From Fibrobacterota bacterium (GTDB lineage Bacteria > Fibrobacterota > Chitinivibrionia > Chitinivibrionales > Chitinispirillaceae), in contig JAEZKP010000008.1 of NCBI GenBank assembly GCA_023436145.1, positions 1 to 52,963 on the forward strand: a stretch of 52,963 nt of DNA, read 5' to 3'. Below, in pieces: positions 1-7,730 of the stretch (position 1 is the stretch's first letter; each line of letters opens with the position of its first letter). Position numbers and translations under genes: made by a program. The notes under the pieces were generated by a model. It was given only the letters and a program-made list of their open reading frames with translations. It made no database searches and had not been told where the DNA came from.

Positions 1-120
1 TGTTCAAAATGAACCAATGCTAATTGATCTGGAGCTGGAATCTATCTTTTTCCTGTATTCTTTAGGATGGATGCCCGATAAAACAACTCGGGCATGACGG
101 ATTTAGTGCATTTTGAACAG
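1..120. repeat. MITE-like intergenic repeat, copy 1
   Basis: The first 11 bases (TGTTCAAAATG) are the exact reverse complement of bases 109-119, so the segment has terminal inverted repeats. Inside, 71-78 and 88-95 form a perfect 8-bp stem (ATGCCCGA/TCGGGCAT). The core at about 71-119 recurs on the opposite strand at 43833-43882, and a shortened relative lies at 6191-6246. No coding frame is evident. It may be a non-autonomous mobile element or a REP-like palindrome. The left boundary is uncertain because the window begins here. Confidence 0.6.
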
Positions 121-251
121 GAACTAATTAATAGGATCCCGCCCCAGTCACTGGTGATGAACGCGACAAAAGTAGATCGTCGAAGACATCTGAAAAAAGG
201 AAACTAAAGTAAATCTGTTTAAGATTTCCCGAAATTAAATAGGAGAAACTG

Positions 252-725
252 GTGAAGATATTAAGAGCGGAATTACCAGTTACTATAACCGTACCTTTAA
301 ATGCAAAACATCGTCTGATATTGATACTTGTTTACGGATGTGGCCTAAGGCTTAGAGATGTTTGTTTAATAAAACATGAGGATATTGATTTTGATCAAAA
401 AATCATGTGGATCAGGAAGGCAAAGGGTAAAAAGGTGATGCTTGATGAAGCGCTTTTTCCATATTTATTAGCCTGGTGTAAAGATTACATGGGTGTAAGA
501 TATCTTTTTGAAGGTTACAGGCCAGGGATACATCTATCCAGACATACAGTGGAGAAAATTTACACTGATACCTGTAATAGAAAGGGGGTTGATCCGCAGG
601 GTGGAATACACTCACTGCGTCATAGTTTTGCAACCCATCTTTTAGAGCAGGGTGTTGATAAAACGGCAGATAAACAGATGCAAGTCAATATGGACGTACT
701 GCGCGCAGGCTATTTTCATCGTTAA
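252..725 (+). pseudogene. tyrosine recombinase/integrase remnant
   Basis: This is the catalytic core of a phage-integrase-type tyrosine recombinase. The first catalytic Arg lies in GCGLRLRDV (about residues 30-38) and the HSLRHSFATHLLEQG box near residues 119-133. The N-terminal SAM-like DNA-binding domain is absent: the frame opens with GTG only about 20 residues before the core. After the HxxRH box the reading frame becomes unrelated and ends without the helix carrying the nucleophilic Tyr. A reasonable ribosome site (AGGAGA at 241) precedes the GTG, so a peptide could be made, but it could not recombine DNA. At 157 aa it is about half of the usual 300. It lies beside a palindromic repeat, which suggests a decayed mobile element or integron-type integrase. 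Identity as a recombinase relic is clear; the exact subfamily is not. Confidence 0.8.
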
Positions 726-969
726 TGCAAAACAAATAAGAACAATAATAAAGGAATTGCGCTCTGAAGACAAAACAGCTCAAGAGTTGTCAACACCGAT
801 TTGGCTCAGGTGATGTATTTAGCAGGTCGTGAGATAGTTCAATGCCTGAGAAACCCCTGGTTCTTGAGGAATTTCAGCCCGGAGCATTGTTTTTACCAAA
901 ATAAAAATTGTATGTAAGTTTGTCGTTTTAATTTTCTGGATTGCGTATCAGGCTCAATAAAACAGAAAA
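726..969. other. gene-free stretch after the recombinase remnant
   Basis: No convincing gene is visible. Short open stretches exist on the plus strand (for example a 20-codon frame starting near 842), but none has a ribosome site or a recognisable product. This is probably eroded DNA following the recombinase relic. Confidence 0.5.
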
Positions 970-998
970 GGAAGCAATTTGTTTAAAAAATTGCTTCC
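970..998 (-). terminator. intrinsic terminator of the sialate-esterase-like gene
   Basis: A perfect 10-bp stem (GGAAGCAATT at 970-979 with AATTGCTTCC at 989-998) is followed in the minus direction by TTTTCTGTTTT. It lies about 30 bp beyond the stop codon of the minus-strand gene that ends at 1029. Confidence 0.75.
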
Positions 999-1028
999 TC
1001 CCTTAAAGAATAAATTTCAGTATAAATA

Positions 1029-2153
1029 TCAACGATTTTTCAGGTTTACAACCCTCTGGTTTTTCATTTTATTAGAATTATGGTCGTAGTCTTTTCCGGT
1101 TTGCTTGAAATTGAGAATTACAACACCTGAAGGTGCATGTGTTGGTGATAAAGTGTTCTGTATGTTTTTGTTTCCGGAAGAGCCGATCATACGTCCTGAA
1201 AGGTCGAATGCGTTTACTTTGTAATTTGATAGTGTTTGATAATGTCCTCTGTTGACATTTTGACTATAAGGATTAAGAATATGTACTGGCTCTTCATAGA
1301 TGAAATCCATAGCGAGCCAGCGCTGTGCAATCAATTGACCGATTTTAATGTACCCGGCAGCCTTGTAGTGTGTCCCATCGGTAGGAAATCCTTTGGTATC
1401 CACGGTATCAACGTTGTCCAGTTTCTGGCTTACAGTGATGTCTGCAGCCCGGACAATTCCATTGTGGGTCCATTGATTTTGCACATCGATCATCGGAAGA
1501 ATAACCGGGAGATCATCTACACCAACTTTAGATCGAATATCTTTAATAAGATTGGTGAGATTTTTTTCGTAGGCGTTTGAGTAACTCATTTCGTAAGCGT
1601 CAAATTCACCCTGAAACCAGACAAAACCGGCCCATCGTGGGGTGTATTGGCTTGTGTCGAATGCATTAGAGAATGCTTTCATTGCCTTATCGATTGTAGT
1701 CATCATGTTTTTGTAGAGTGTCCCACCATTACCATTATTTGAGCTTGGCGGTAACCAATGTTCTGCTTTTCCAAGGTATGTTCCTCCGATTGAATGTTTA
1801 ATAAAAGCAATCTTGGTCTCCGGCATTGAATCTGACAGGGTCCTTCCCATACTAAGTTCCGGTCCGAGCCATGATGAGTTGGCTCCAAAGCCGGGTCCGA
1901 GTGTCAGCCACTTATTCCTTTTTCCATCAGCACCTTCACCGTCCATATATATTTTAACATTTTCAACTTCTTTCTTCTGGTCTGCAGTGAGTTCATTAAC
2001 CGATCCAAAGAAACCCGCCATATTCGATTGACCCGAAAGCAAAAAGACTGGCACAGCTGTTTTTCCATGGGATATGAATGAATTACAGAGGATTATAGTA
2101 ATTACCATAAGGCTCCCTGACACGCTTCGGTAATTTTTTAGAAAAGTAATCAT
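1029..2153 (-). CDS. secreted sialate O-acetylesterase-like SGNH hydrolase (CE6/DUF303 type)
   Basis: A predicted secreted carbohydrate esterase of the SGNH fold that would remove acetyl groups from polysaccharide such as xylan. An N-terminal hydrophobic signal segment is followed by VFLLSGQSNMAG, the block I Ser motif typical of DUF303/CE6 enzymes. Further on come GPELSMGR, WFQGEFD and DGTHYKAAGY, which supplies the Asp-x-x-His end of the catalytic triad. The last 70 residues or so hold a short beta-rich segment (VNAFDLSGRM) resembling C-terminal sorting domains of fibrolytic bacteria. I chose the ATG at 2153 because AGGAGCC lies 6 nt upstream; an in-frame start 8 codons earlier has no such site. 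Its terminator is at 970-998. The gene stands alone between pseudogenes. Polysaccharide substrate and secretion route are inferred. Confidence 0.8.
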   Translation of the reverse strand: MITFLKNYRSVSGSLMVITIILCNSFISHGKTAVPVFLLSGQSNMAGFFGSVNELTADQKKEVENVKIYMDGEGADGKRNKWLTLGPGFGANSSWLGPELSMGRTLSDSMPETKIAFIKHSIGGTYLGKAEHWLPPSSNNGNGGTLYKNMMTTIDKAMKAFSNAFDTSQYTPRWAGFVWFQGEFDAYEMSYSNAYEKNLTNLIKDIRSKVGVDDLPVILPMIDVQNQWTHNGIVRAADITVSQKLDNVDTVDTKGFPTDGTHYKAAGYIKIGQLIAQRWLAMDFIYEEPVHILNPYSQNVNRGHYQTLSNYKVNAFDLSGRMIGSSGNKNIQNTLSPTHAPSGVVILNFKQTGKDYDHNSNKMKNQRVVNLKNR

Positions 2154-2177
2154 AATGGCTCCTTTGTTATCTACCAA

Positions 2178-2519
2178 TTATTACCATGAGTGGACTTTAT
2201 CACTGTATTATGATGGTATTTAAAATATAGCATGCCTGGTAATTAAATACTGAAATTTTCTTTTCTGATGAAAAATTATTCACCCTTAGTCCCCATATGA
2301 TAGGGTTTTCATTTTCGTCCGTTCACGCATTTTCCGGCTGAATCTCCCTTGCCCTTCCAATCCCGGAAACGCACGTTGAGTGTATTGCACTTGCTTTGGC
2401 AGCGACTCGCAACCGGTGGTAACTACATGTTTGAATATGACCTATTCTGGATGGAAAGGCAATGATTTCGTGGTTTAGAGCATGGTTCTCGCAAAGCGGT
2501 CTGGGGATTGCCGCTATTT
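2178..2519. other. gene-free stretch upstream of the esterase
   Basis: This region should contain the esterase promoter reading leftwards, for example TATATT-like sequence near 2220-2230. On the plus strand there are only short open stretches broken by stops. Some, around 2370-2460, might be further decayed coding sequence, but I cannot assign a family. Confidence 0.4.
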
Positions 2520-2815
2520 ATGAACAAAAAATTCATTTTAATAACCCGTGTTACATCACCTTTCTTTGCAGCTTTCCTGCCCAGGGAAAACGTTTTTGTT
2601 GATCCTGCAATAGGTTCGATATCCAATGATGGAAGTGAGCAAAGCCATGGAGCACCCTGAAAGAAGTTTTTGACAGCAGCAAAATAGAGATCCGAAAATT
2701 TAAAACCAAGCCGGCCTCTGCTCAGGGTGCTATGGTTGTTAAAAACCCGGGAGCACCAGTAAAAGCAGGTGATACTATAGTCGAGAATATCTGCCGGTTT
2801 CATTGCTCATGGTAA
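2520..2815 (+). pseudogene. N-terminal remnant of a secreted parallel beta-helix (polysaccharide lyase-like) protein
   Basis: The frame from the ATG at 2520 encodes a short hydrophobic leader and then VFVDPAIGSISNDGSEQS, the characteristic opening of secreted right-handed beta-helix proteins (a DP...GS.SNDGS pattern followed by PW.TL). At about 2645 one base appears to be missing. The expected continuation, a Trp-Ser-Thr-Leu-Lys run, is found in the next frame from 2648 and runs through a GAPVKAGDTI segment to a stop at 2813-2815. Two edits would therefore be needed to restore a gene, and almost all of the helical repeats are absent. It is a broken, truncated relic. The family assignment comes from motif recognition only. 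Confidence 0.55.
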
Positions 2816-2944
2816 AACGTGATATTAAGGAGTAATCCGGCCTTAATAGCAGGGGTATAATGAGAGACACGAATCTTTGCCACCGCTCCAGAAACAAAAA
2901 AAACGGGAGACATGTTCAGAAGATTGCATTGAAAGTTTCCTTTG

Positions 2945-3715
2945 TTAAAAACTATCAAAGATAGTTTTGCCAAGCTCATGTAATGCCTGTGCAGCCCGCG
3001 GTCCTGATCGGGCAAGTAACTTGGATGTCAGCGTTACCACCGGGACATCATTGGTTTTGATATATGTTTGAAGAGTACAGCTATCATTCAACAGTGGATC
3101 GATACAAGTTTCTTTACATTTCCCGCATTGCGGGATAATAATGCGCTGCGGCTTGTCAGCAATAATTGAATCAACAATATCAAGCTGCTCCGATCGTTTG
3201 CGTCCGGCGAGTCTGCAATTCAAAAATTCTACACAAGCGGCAATAGGGCACGAGTACCAGACCGGACAGGCAATATTGCAAAGATAGCAAACAGATATCG
3301 ACGGAAAACGAGTTGCACTATTTTTAACGGTGTTGATTTCATCTGAAACTTTGTTTGCCAAAACATTGCTTTCATGAATCGCTCCGGTAAAAGTTCCAAT
3401 TAGCCTGATAACCTCTGGTGCTTCATAGACTGGTTTTGGCGGGATCATTTCGGCAGGAATCTTCTTGCATCTCATCTCTTCGATGAGTCGCCGATGCAAC
3501 GTTGTCCCCAGAACCAAATCAGGGTTTAAGCTTAGTATGTCATCAACCGCGACAGTACTGAAACTTCCAACCGTCGGGATTTTAGAACATTCACCCGGCC
3601 AATCGCATTGTTCTGTTTTACCGACAATACGATCACCGAGTCCGAGTGAAAAGAGCGTTTCGGTTATCGATGGAGCAAGGGATACGATCCTGGTGAAACG
3701 GATATCGTTTTTCAA
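2945..3715 (-). CDS. BtuF/FepB-like substrate-binding domain protein, cysteine-rich and apparently cytosolic
   Basis: Belongs to the cobalamin/siderophore binding-protein superfamily (COG0614). RIVSLAPSITETLFSLGLGD at residues 9-28 is the classical opening, and DDILSLNPDLVLG at 58-70 is the usual first-lobe helix-strand. I placed the start at a TTG (3715) because AAGGAG lies 7 nt upstream; upstream in-frame codons look non-coding. The protein (256 aa) has no signal peptide or lipobox, unlike exported homologues. Thirteen cysteines are present, six of them clustered at 143-167 (CYLC..AC..., SCP, C, C) and four at 197-213 (CGKC...C...C), in the region that normally forms the second lobe. A metal or Fe-S site is possible. 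No ABC permease or ATPase is nearby. Function beyond ligand binding is unknown. Confidence 0.75.
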   Translation of the reverse strand: MKNDIRFTRIVSLAPSITETLFSLGLGDRIVGKTEQCDWPGECSKIPTVGSFSTVAVDDILSLNPDLVLGTTLHRRLIEEMRCKKIPAEMIPPKPVYEAPEVIRLIGTFTGAIHESNVLANKVSDEINTVKNSATRFPSISVCYLCNIACPVWYSCPIAACVEFLNCRLAGRKRSEQLDIVDSIIADKPQRIIIPQCGKCKETCIDPLLNDSCTLQTYIKTNDVPVVTLTSKLLARSGPRAAQALHELGKTIFDSF

Positions 3716-3735
3716 AACAAGTCTCCTTTTGTAAA

Positions 3736-4526
3736 TACAAATTGAATACCGTACGCCACAGGTAACAGATGGTGAAATTCTATTTGCAGGTACTCTTAAA
3801 GGAAATTTTTCAACCACTATTAATTATACTATATGGAAGCTTTGTGGTCCTACGGATCAGAAATTTTCTTCACTGGTATTGAATGGTGAAAACCTGTTTG
3901 CGATAACAGGCAGCGAAGTATTTCTTTCTACCGATAAGGGTAACAGCTGGATCACTGTTAGTTCTGGTTTGGGCAGTGTGTCAATTCAATCACTTGCAGC
4001 AAGCGGTACCGATATTTTTGCGAGTACTTCCGGTGGAATATTCTATTCTAATAATAACGGTACAACCTGGAATGTTGTTGATACCACGATTACCGATGCT
4101 TATGTTGCAATAAATAACAACATGGTACTGGCAGGAACAGTCGATAACCTGTACCGTTCGACAGATAAAGGTTTAAACTGGGAAGCTCTTGACTTAGGAA
4201 AAGACAACGGTATGTTTTATGACCTTGCAATAAACGACAGTGCAATCTTTGTAGGATGCAGAAGGGGTTTGCTCCGGTCTACCGACAATGGTAAGAGCTG
4301 GACTTTATTAAAATCTGGCCTCACTGATTCACTAATTCAATCAATTGTGCTTAGCGAAAACCGGATATTTGTAGGAGCAAAATATGGTGGGATATTTCTT
4401 TCCACCAATAATGGTACAGACTTTACTGCAATCAATTCCGGCATCGATCATGCATATGTCAATATACTGACAATGATAGATGATAAATTATTTGCTGGGG
4501 TTCAGGGTAGAGGCTTATTTTGTTAA
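3736..4526 (+). pseudogene. BNR/sortilin-type beta-propeller fragment lacking both ends
   Basis: The frame contains five or more propeller blades, each with an Asp-box-like S(T/N)(D/N)xGxxW motif: STDKGNSW, SNNNGTTW, STDKGLNW, STDNGKSW, STNNGTDF. Blades are joined by LFAG/IFVG strands, as in secreted BNR-repeat and Ycf48-like proteins. Coding similarity runs upstream to about 3736 without any ATG, GTG or signal peptide. Immediately before that is an in-frame stop and the promoter/start region of the divergent BtuF-like gene. The frame ends at GRGLFC-stop, exactly where the next Asp box would be expected. An internal fragment of a larger secreted propeller has therefore been stranded here. The first TTG (3879) has no ribosome site. 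Confidence 0.7.
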
Positions 4527-4753
4527 GAGGGTCGGACCACGCTTATCCCCTTCTTAAACAAAGAGTTAAGTGATATTAACGGTCAATTTTCAATCGCTTA
4601 AACAGACAACGATTTAACTGCCACTTTCCGGGAGCTTTTACTCCAGGATGGTTGTCCTCAAAGCAGATTATTTGCATTTATTGCAGAAGCAACTGTGAAA
4701 TGTTATTTTACTGGTATGATTTCATAGTAAATTATACTTCACCCGGGGCCGAT

Positions 4754-5565
4754 ATGATTTCCCAAAAAATTAACCGCTTTATTTCATATTCGAAGGAAAA
4801 AGAGGATTTCATTCTCTGGTGTGCATGCGGGTTCAAGACTAATGGATTTTATATTGATGTTGGTGCTGCAGAACCTGAATACGATCTGTAACAAACACTC
4901 TTTACAAAATAGGCTGGCGGGGAATAAATGTGGAACCCAGACCGGATATAGCAGAAAAATTGCGAATGGCACGACCACGCGATATAAACATTAATGCCGG
5001 CTGTGGTGCAAGCACCAGTGAAATGCAATTAACAATATGTGGTGGTCTGTCATCATGTTCTGAAGATGCAATCAGGGAATTAAAACCTAAATATGCTGAT
5101 TTGCAGAGTATTCGTATTCCTATAATCACGCTCCGTGAGCTTTTAAATAAACACCTCCCACCATCAGCAATAATTGATTTCTGTAAAATCGATGTGGAAG
5201 GTCTCGAAGGAGATGTGTTGTCAGGCATTGACTTTACGAATCACCGGCCGAAAATATTCTGCATTGAATCTACTGTTCCATTGACAGATATCCCTAACCA
5301 TCAGCAATGGGAGTATCTGCTCACCGAAAACGGATACATTCTTTCATACGTGTATGGAATAAACCGCTATTATGTCGATACCAAAGCCGAAGATTGCAAT
5401 GAATTGCTGCGTAATTTCGTTAATATCGCTTATAGAGAATTAGATATTAAAATCGTTGATATGTATCACAATTCTCTGATCGCGCGATTGCGCAAACAGA
5501 AGATCCTGAATAAATTGATGCATAATAATATGGTCCGCAGATTATGTGGAAAAAAACCTTTATAA
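4754..5565 (+). pseudogene. FkbM-family SAM methyltransferase, frameshifted
   Basis: FkbM-type methyltransferases (Methyltransf_21) O-methylate sugars or polyketides. The first part reads FYIDVGAAEPEYD, the SAM-binding loop, then hits TAA at 4889. Shifting by one base restores the expected continuation (Thr-Asn-Thr-Leu-Tyr-Lys-Ile-Gly-Trp-Arg-Gly-Ile-Asn-Val-Glu-Pro), the second family motif with its acidic ribose-binding Glu. The frame then continues through FCKIDVEGLEGDVL to the stop at 5565. One lost base at about 4888 therefore breaks an otherwise full-length gene of about 270 residues. The ATG at 4754 is a plausible start but lacks a clear ribosome site. A sequencing or assembly error is possible, yet neighbouring genes are also broken. 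Confidence 0.75.
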
Positions 5566-5644
5566 ATACAGATTTTGGTAAGAGAAAAAAGACATTTCTC
5601 TATCTATGATGTCTTAGATCATTCCCCTCCCGTTTTACTCTTAA

Positions 5645-5672
5645 CCTTTGCGGCTTAGCGGCTCAGCGTGAG
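5645..5672 (+). repeat. GCGGCT-rich intergenic phrase
   Basis: A short phrase in which GCGGCTTAG and GCGGCTCAG are repeated back to back between converging genes. Similar phrases built on TTTGCG/GCGGCT recur between genes in several Gram-negative genomes. That is recollection, not a search. No coding role is apparent. Confidence 0.35.
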
Positions 5673-5733
5673 TCAATCTATTTTCCGGTTCCAGAAATTG
5701 ACTTCCTATCAAAACGGTGTTCTTTGTGGATTT

Positions 5734-6105
5734 TTAATTGGGATTCTTCTCGGAAATCTTTTTATCAATAAAATGACTGATGAGTTTACGTTCTGCCAAA
5801 CCGAGGCTTTTAAATTGAACCCCTATCTCCTGGATATTTGATCCTTTGGGTTGGGAGATATGGATAATCGTGGCATTTGTGCGAATAACAACCATAGAAT
5901 CAGGAAGCACAAAGGTAAGTTTTAACAGCTGGGCGTTTGTGAAAGACTGTTCTGCACCGAATTTCATTCCGGTTTCACTCAGATTTAATACTGGGCAGAT
6001 CTCCTCAACCTCAGTTGCAGATGAGTGTGCACCCGTTATATACACCTCTACGGTAACGTAATCGATTTCGACTCGCGGAAATTGCCTTCGTTCTACTAAG
6101 TTCAT
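5734..6105 (-). CDS. PilZ-domain protein
   Basis: A 123-residue single-domain protein with the PilZ signature. RRQFPR near the N-terminus supplies the RxxxR motif and NLSETGMKF is the (D/N)xSxxG motif, which together bind cyclic di-GMP in characterised PilZ proteins. Strands with a beta-barrel pattern lie between, and a short C-terminal helix ends in Lys-rich sequence. I start it at the ATG at 6105, directly before the RxxxR box. A GTG 36 codons upstream would add an unconserved tail overlapping a repeat. The ribosome site is weak either way. No diguanylate cyclase is nearby, so its target (motility, envelope or polysaccharide) cannot be told from context. Confidence 0.8.
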   Translation of the reverse strand: MNLVERRQFPRVEIDYVTVEVYITGAHSSATEVEEICPVLNLSETGMKFGAEQSFTNAQLLKLTFVLPDSMVVIRTNATIIHISQPKGSNIQEIGVQFKSLGLAERKLISHFIDKKISEKNPN

Positions 6106-6190
6106 GCTAAAAAAATAGTTAGGGCGAAAATTATTGTAAAGATCATGATTTGAAAAGATCTTTTCGTGTTGTATTTTTAATAAATAGTAT

Positions 6191-6246
6191 CTGTTTAAAA
6201 TGAAACCCTGCACCCAACTCGGGTATTACGGATTCAGAGTAACAGA
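6191..6246 (+). repeat. shortened copy of the palindromic intergenic repeat
   Basis: TGTTTAAAATGAAAC (from 6192) resembles the left end of the repeat at 1-15. CAACTCGGGTATTACGGATT followed by AACAG matches the right half of that element. The central region of about 65 bp is missing. This is consistent with an internally deleted or recombined copy. Confidence 0.5.
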
Positions 6247-6331
6247 AACTGATTATCTCTGATCGAATAATCTTCATCAGACCGGATTTATCCTTAAAAC
6301 CAATTCACTATAATCTTAATATCCACCTAAA

Positions 6332-6415
6332 AAATCACAAATCTGAAATCACAAATCACAAATCACAAATCACAAATCACAAATCACAAATCTGAAATCT
6401 GAAATCTGAAATCTG
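6332..6415 (+). repeat. tandem heptamer repeat, 12 units
   Basis: Twelve uninterrupted 7-bp units, each AAATCAC (C) or AAATCTG (T), run in the order C-T-C-C-C-C-C-C-T-T-T-T, followed by a partial unit. The array stops about 12 bp before the ribosome-binding GGGGG of ispE. Such an array can change length by slippage and may vary ispE leader length. The 7-bp period excludes a simple protein-coding repeat, and no ORF covers it. Confidence 0.9.
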
Positions 6416-6434
6416 AAATCAAAATGGGGGGAAC

Positions 6435-7286
6435 GTGGAACAGAAATCTTATACCCGGGTAACACTGGCTCTTGATATAGTAAAAAAGCTGAATGAGGGT
6501 CCGTATACAGGGTATCACGAGCTTGCCATTGTTAAACATCAGATTGACCTCTATGATATAATTTCATTGGAAAACGCACCATCTCTCAGCATTGAGTGTG
6601 ATAATCCGCTGGTTCCCTGCGATAATAATAATATCTGTTGGAAAGCGGTTGAACTGATAAAAAAAGAGCTTGGGACCCAAAAATCAGTCAGAATCAGGCT
6701 TAAGAAGAATATCCCGGTGATGGGGGGATTGGCGGGTGGAAGTGCAAATGCTGCTACTGTTTTGATGCTTTTAAACAAATACTGGGAGCTGGATTTATCG
6801 GTGGAGCAGATGATGGAATTTGGAAGAAAACTGGGAATGGATGTTCCTTATTATTTCCTGGGTGGAACAGCATTTGATAGTGAAGCTACCGGAGTGATTA
6901 GAAAAATTCCAACAGATATGAAGTTTGTTTTTCTGCTGGCAATACCTGAATTTGGAGTTTCAACCTCCATGGCTTACCAGAAGCTGAATTATTCCTGTAT
7001 TAATACCAATAGGGGTAAAACCGATACACTGATTGATTCTTTGCAAAAAAACGACAATCAGGGTGTTCTGAACTCTATGCATAATGATTTCGAATCTTCA
7101 GTATTTACTATCTATCCGGAATTGAATAAAATAAAGAATGCATTGATTGACGCAGGTTGTGAAAATGCAATAATGAGCGGTTCAGGATCGACTATCATGG
7201 GGATCACCGATACCTTTTGCCAAGCGCAGGAAATTCAGAAAAAAATCCCCTATAAAACCATTATCGCCTCTACACTGGCAGTCTAA
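6435..7286 (+). CDS. ispE: 4-diphosphocytidyl-2-C-methyl-D-erythritol kinase (IspE-like GHMP kinase)
   Basis: Predicted cytosolic kinase of the MEP isoprenoid pathway, phosphorylating CDP-methylerythritol. At 283 aa it is the normal length. The GHMP ATP loop PVMGGLAGGSANAAT is at 94-108, the catalytic-base region GMDVPYY places Asp at 136, and the C-terminal GHMP motif is MSGSGSTIMG. GYHEL at about 26-30 matches the substrate-side motif. The usual N-terminal A-K-I-N-L, whose Lys is catalytic in E. coli IspE (Lys10), reads T-R-V-T-L here (Arg8), so activity may differ. It starts with GTG after GGGGGG at 6425-6430, immediately downstream of a heptamer array. It is monocistronic by appearance. 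A divergent GHMP kinase with another substrate remains possible. Confidence 0.8.
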   Translation: MEQKSYTRVTLALDIVKKLNEGPYTGYHELAIVKHQIDLYDIISLENAPSLSIECDNPLVPCDNNNICWKAVELIKKELGTQKSVRIRLKKNIPVMGGLAGGSANAATVLMLLNKYWELDLSVEQMMEFGRKLGMDVPYYFLGGTAFDSEATGVIRKIPTDMKFVFLLAIPEFGVSTSMAYQKLNYSCINTNRGKTDTLIDSLQKNDNQGVLNSMHNDFESSVFTIYPELNKIKNALIDAGCENAIMSGSGSTIMGITDTFCQAQEIQKKIPYKTIIASTLAV

Positions 7287-7332
7287 CTTTTAATAGAGGC
7301 AGCTGATCCGGGATCATTCCCCCGTATAAAAG

Positions 7333-7361
7333 TTGACAATATGCCAAAAAGTTTATATATT
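7333..7361 (+). promoter_or_regulatory. sigma-70-type promoter of the 79-aa protein gene
   Basis: TTGACA (7333-7338), a 17-bp spacer and TATATT (7356-7361) give a near-consensus vegetative promoter. Transcription would start near 7368, leaving a leader of about 25 nt with a GAGGAGG ribosome site before the ATG at 7393. Confidence 0.7.
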
Positions 7362-7392
7362 ATTCGGGAATTCAGTATAACGAGGAGGAATT

Positions 7393-7632
7393 ATGGAAAA
7401 TAAAATCATTGAAAGAACATCTTCTTTCAGATGGAACTCCCGTTTTGAATTATATCAGTATTTTAAGGAAAATTTCAATATTGATTCAGAGATGGTTGAT
7501 GCTACAATCAACAGGGTTATGGCCAGTTTTAAGCCGCGCATGGGGCAGATTGTCAGAACCCAGGAGTTATGGCAAAAAGTGGGTCTGGTTTTAGAGGAGT
7601 ACCACCAGATAGATCATCTGCTGAGTGCCTGA
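7393..7632 (+). CDS. small conserved-looking protein of unknown function (79 aa)
   Basis: I do not recognise a family. The gene has an excellent expression setup: near-consensus promoter and GAGGAGG 6-7 nt before the ATG. That makes it a real, probably well-expressed gene. The product is soluble and mainly helical, rich in aromatic and charged residues, with no Cys, signal peptide or membrane segment. Residues 20-60 could form two or three amphipathic helices, followed by a leucine-containing C-terminal helix. It is monocistronic between ispE and a minus-strand gene. A small adaptor or nucleoid-associated role would be a guess. Confidence 0.7.
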   Translation: MENKIIERTSSFRWNSRFELYQYFKENFNIDSEMVDATINRVMASFKPRMGQIVRTQELWQKVGLVLEEYHQIDHLLSA

Positions 7633-7730
7633 TCTTTGCTGCAAATTTTCAGTTTATCTTCTCTTTCCGGCTGATATGTTTCAAGTACTACTTTTCTGGC
7701 CGGTAACCTTACTGTTTGAGTAACATCTTT

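Noticed and set aside
2423..2803. 126-codon minus-strand open frame
   Set aside because: It lies on the opposite strand of the beta-helix relic, has no ribosome site and reads as low-information sequence with no domain.
6332..6420. CRISPR array
   Set aside because: Units are 7 bp, without spacers, so this is a simple tandem repeat.
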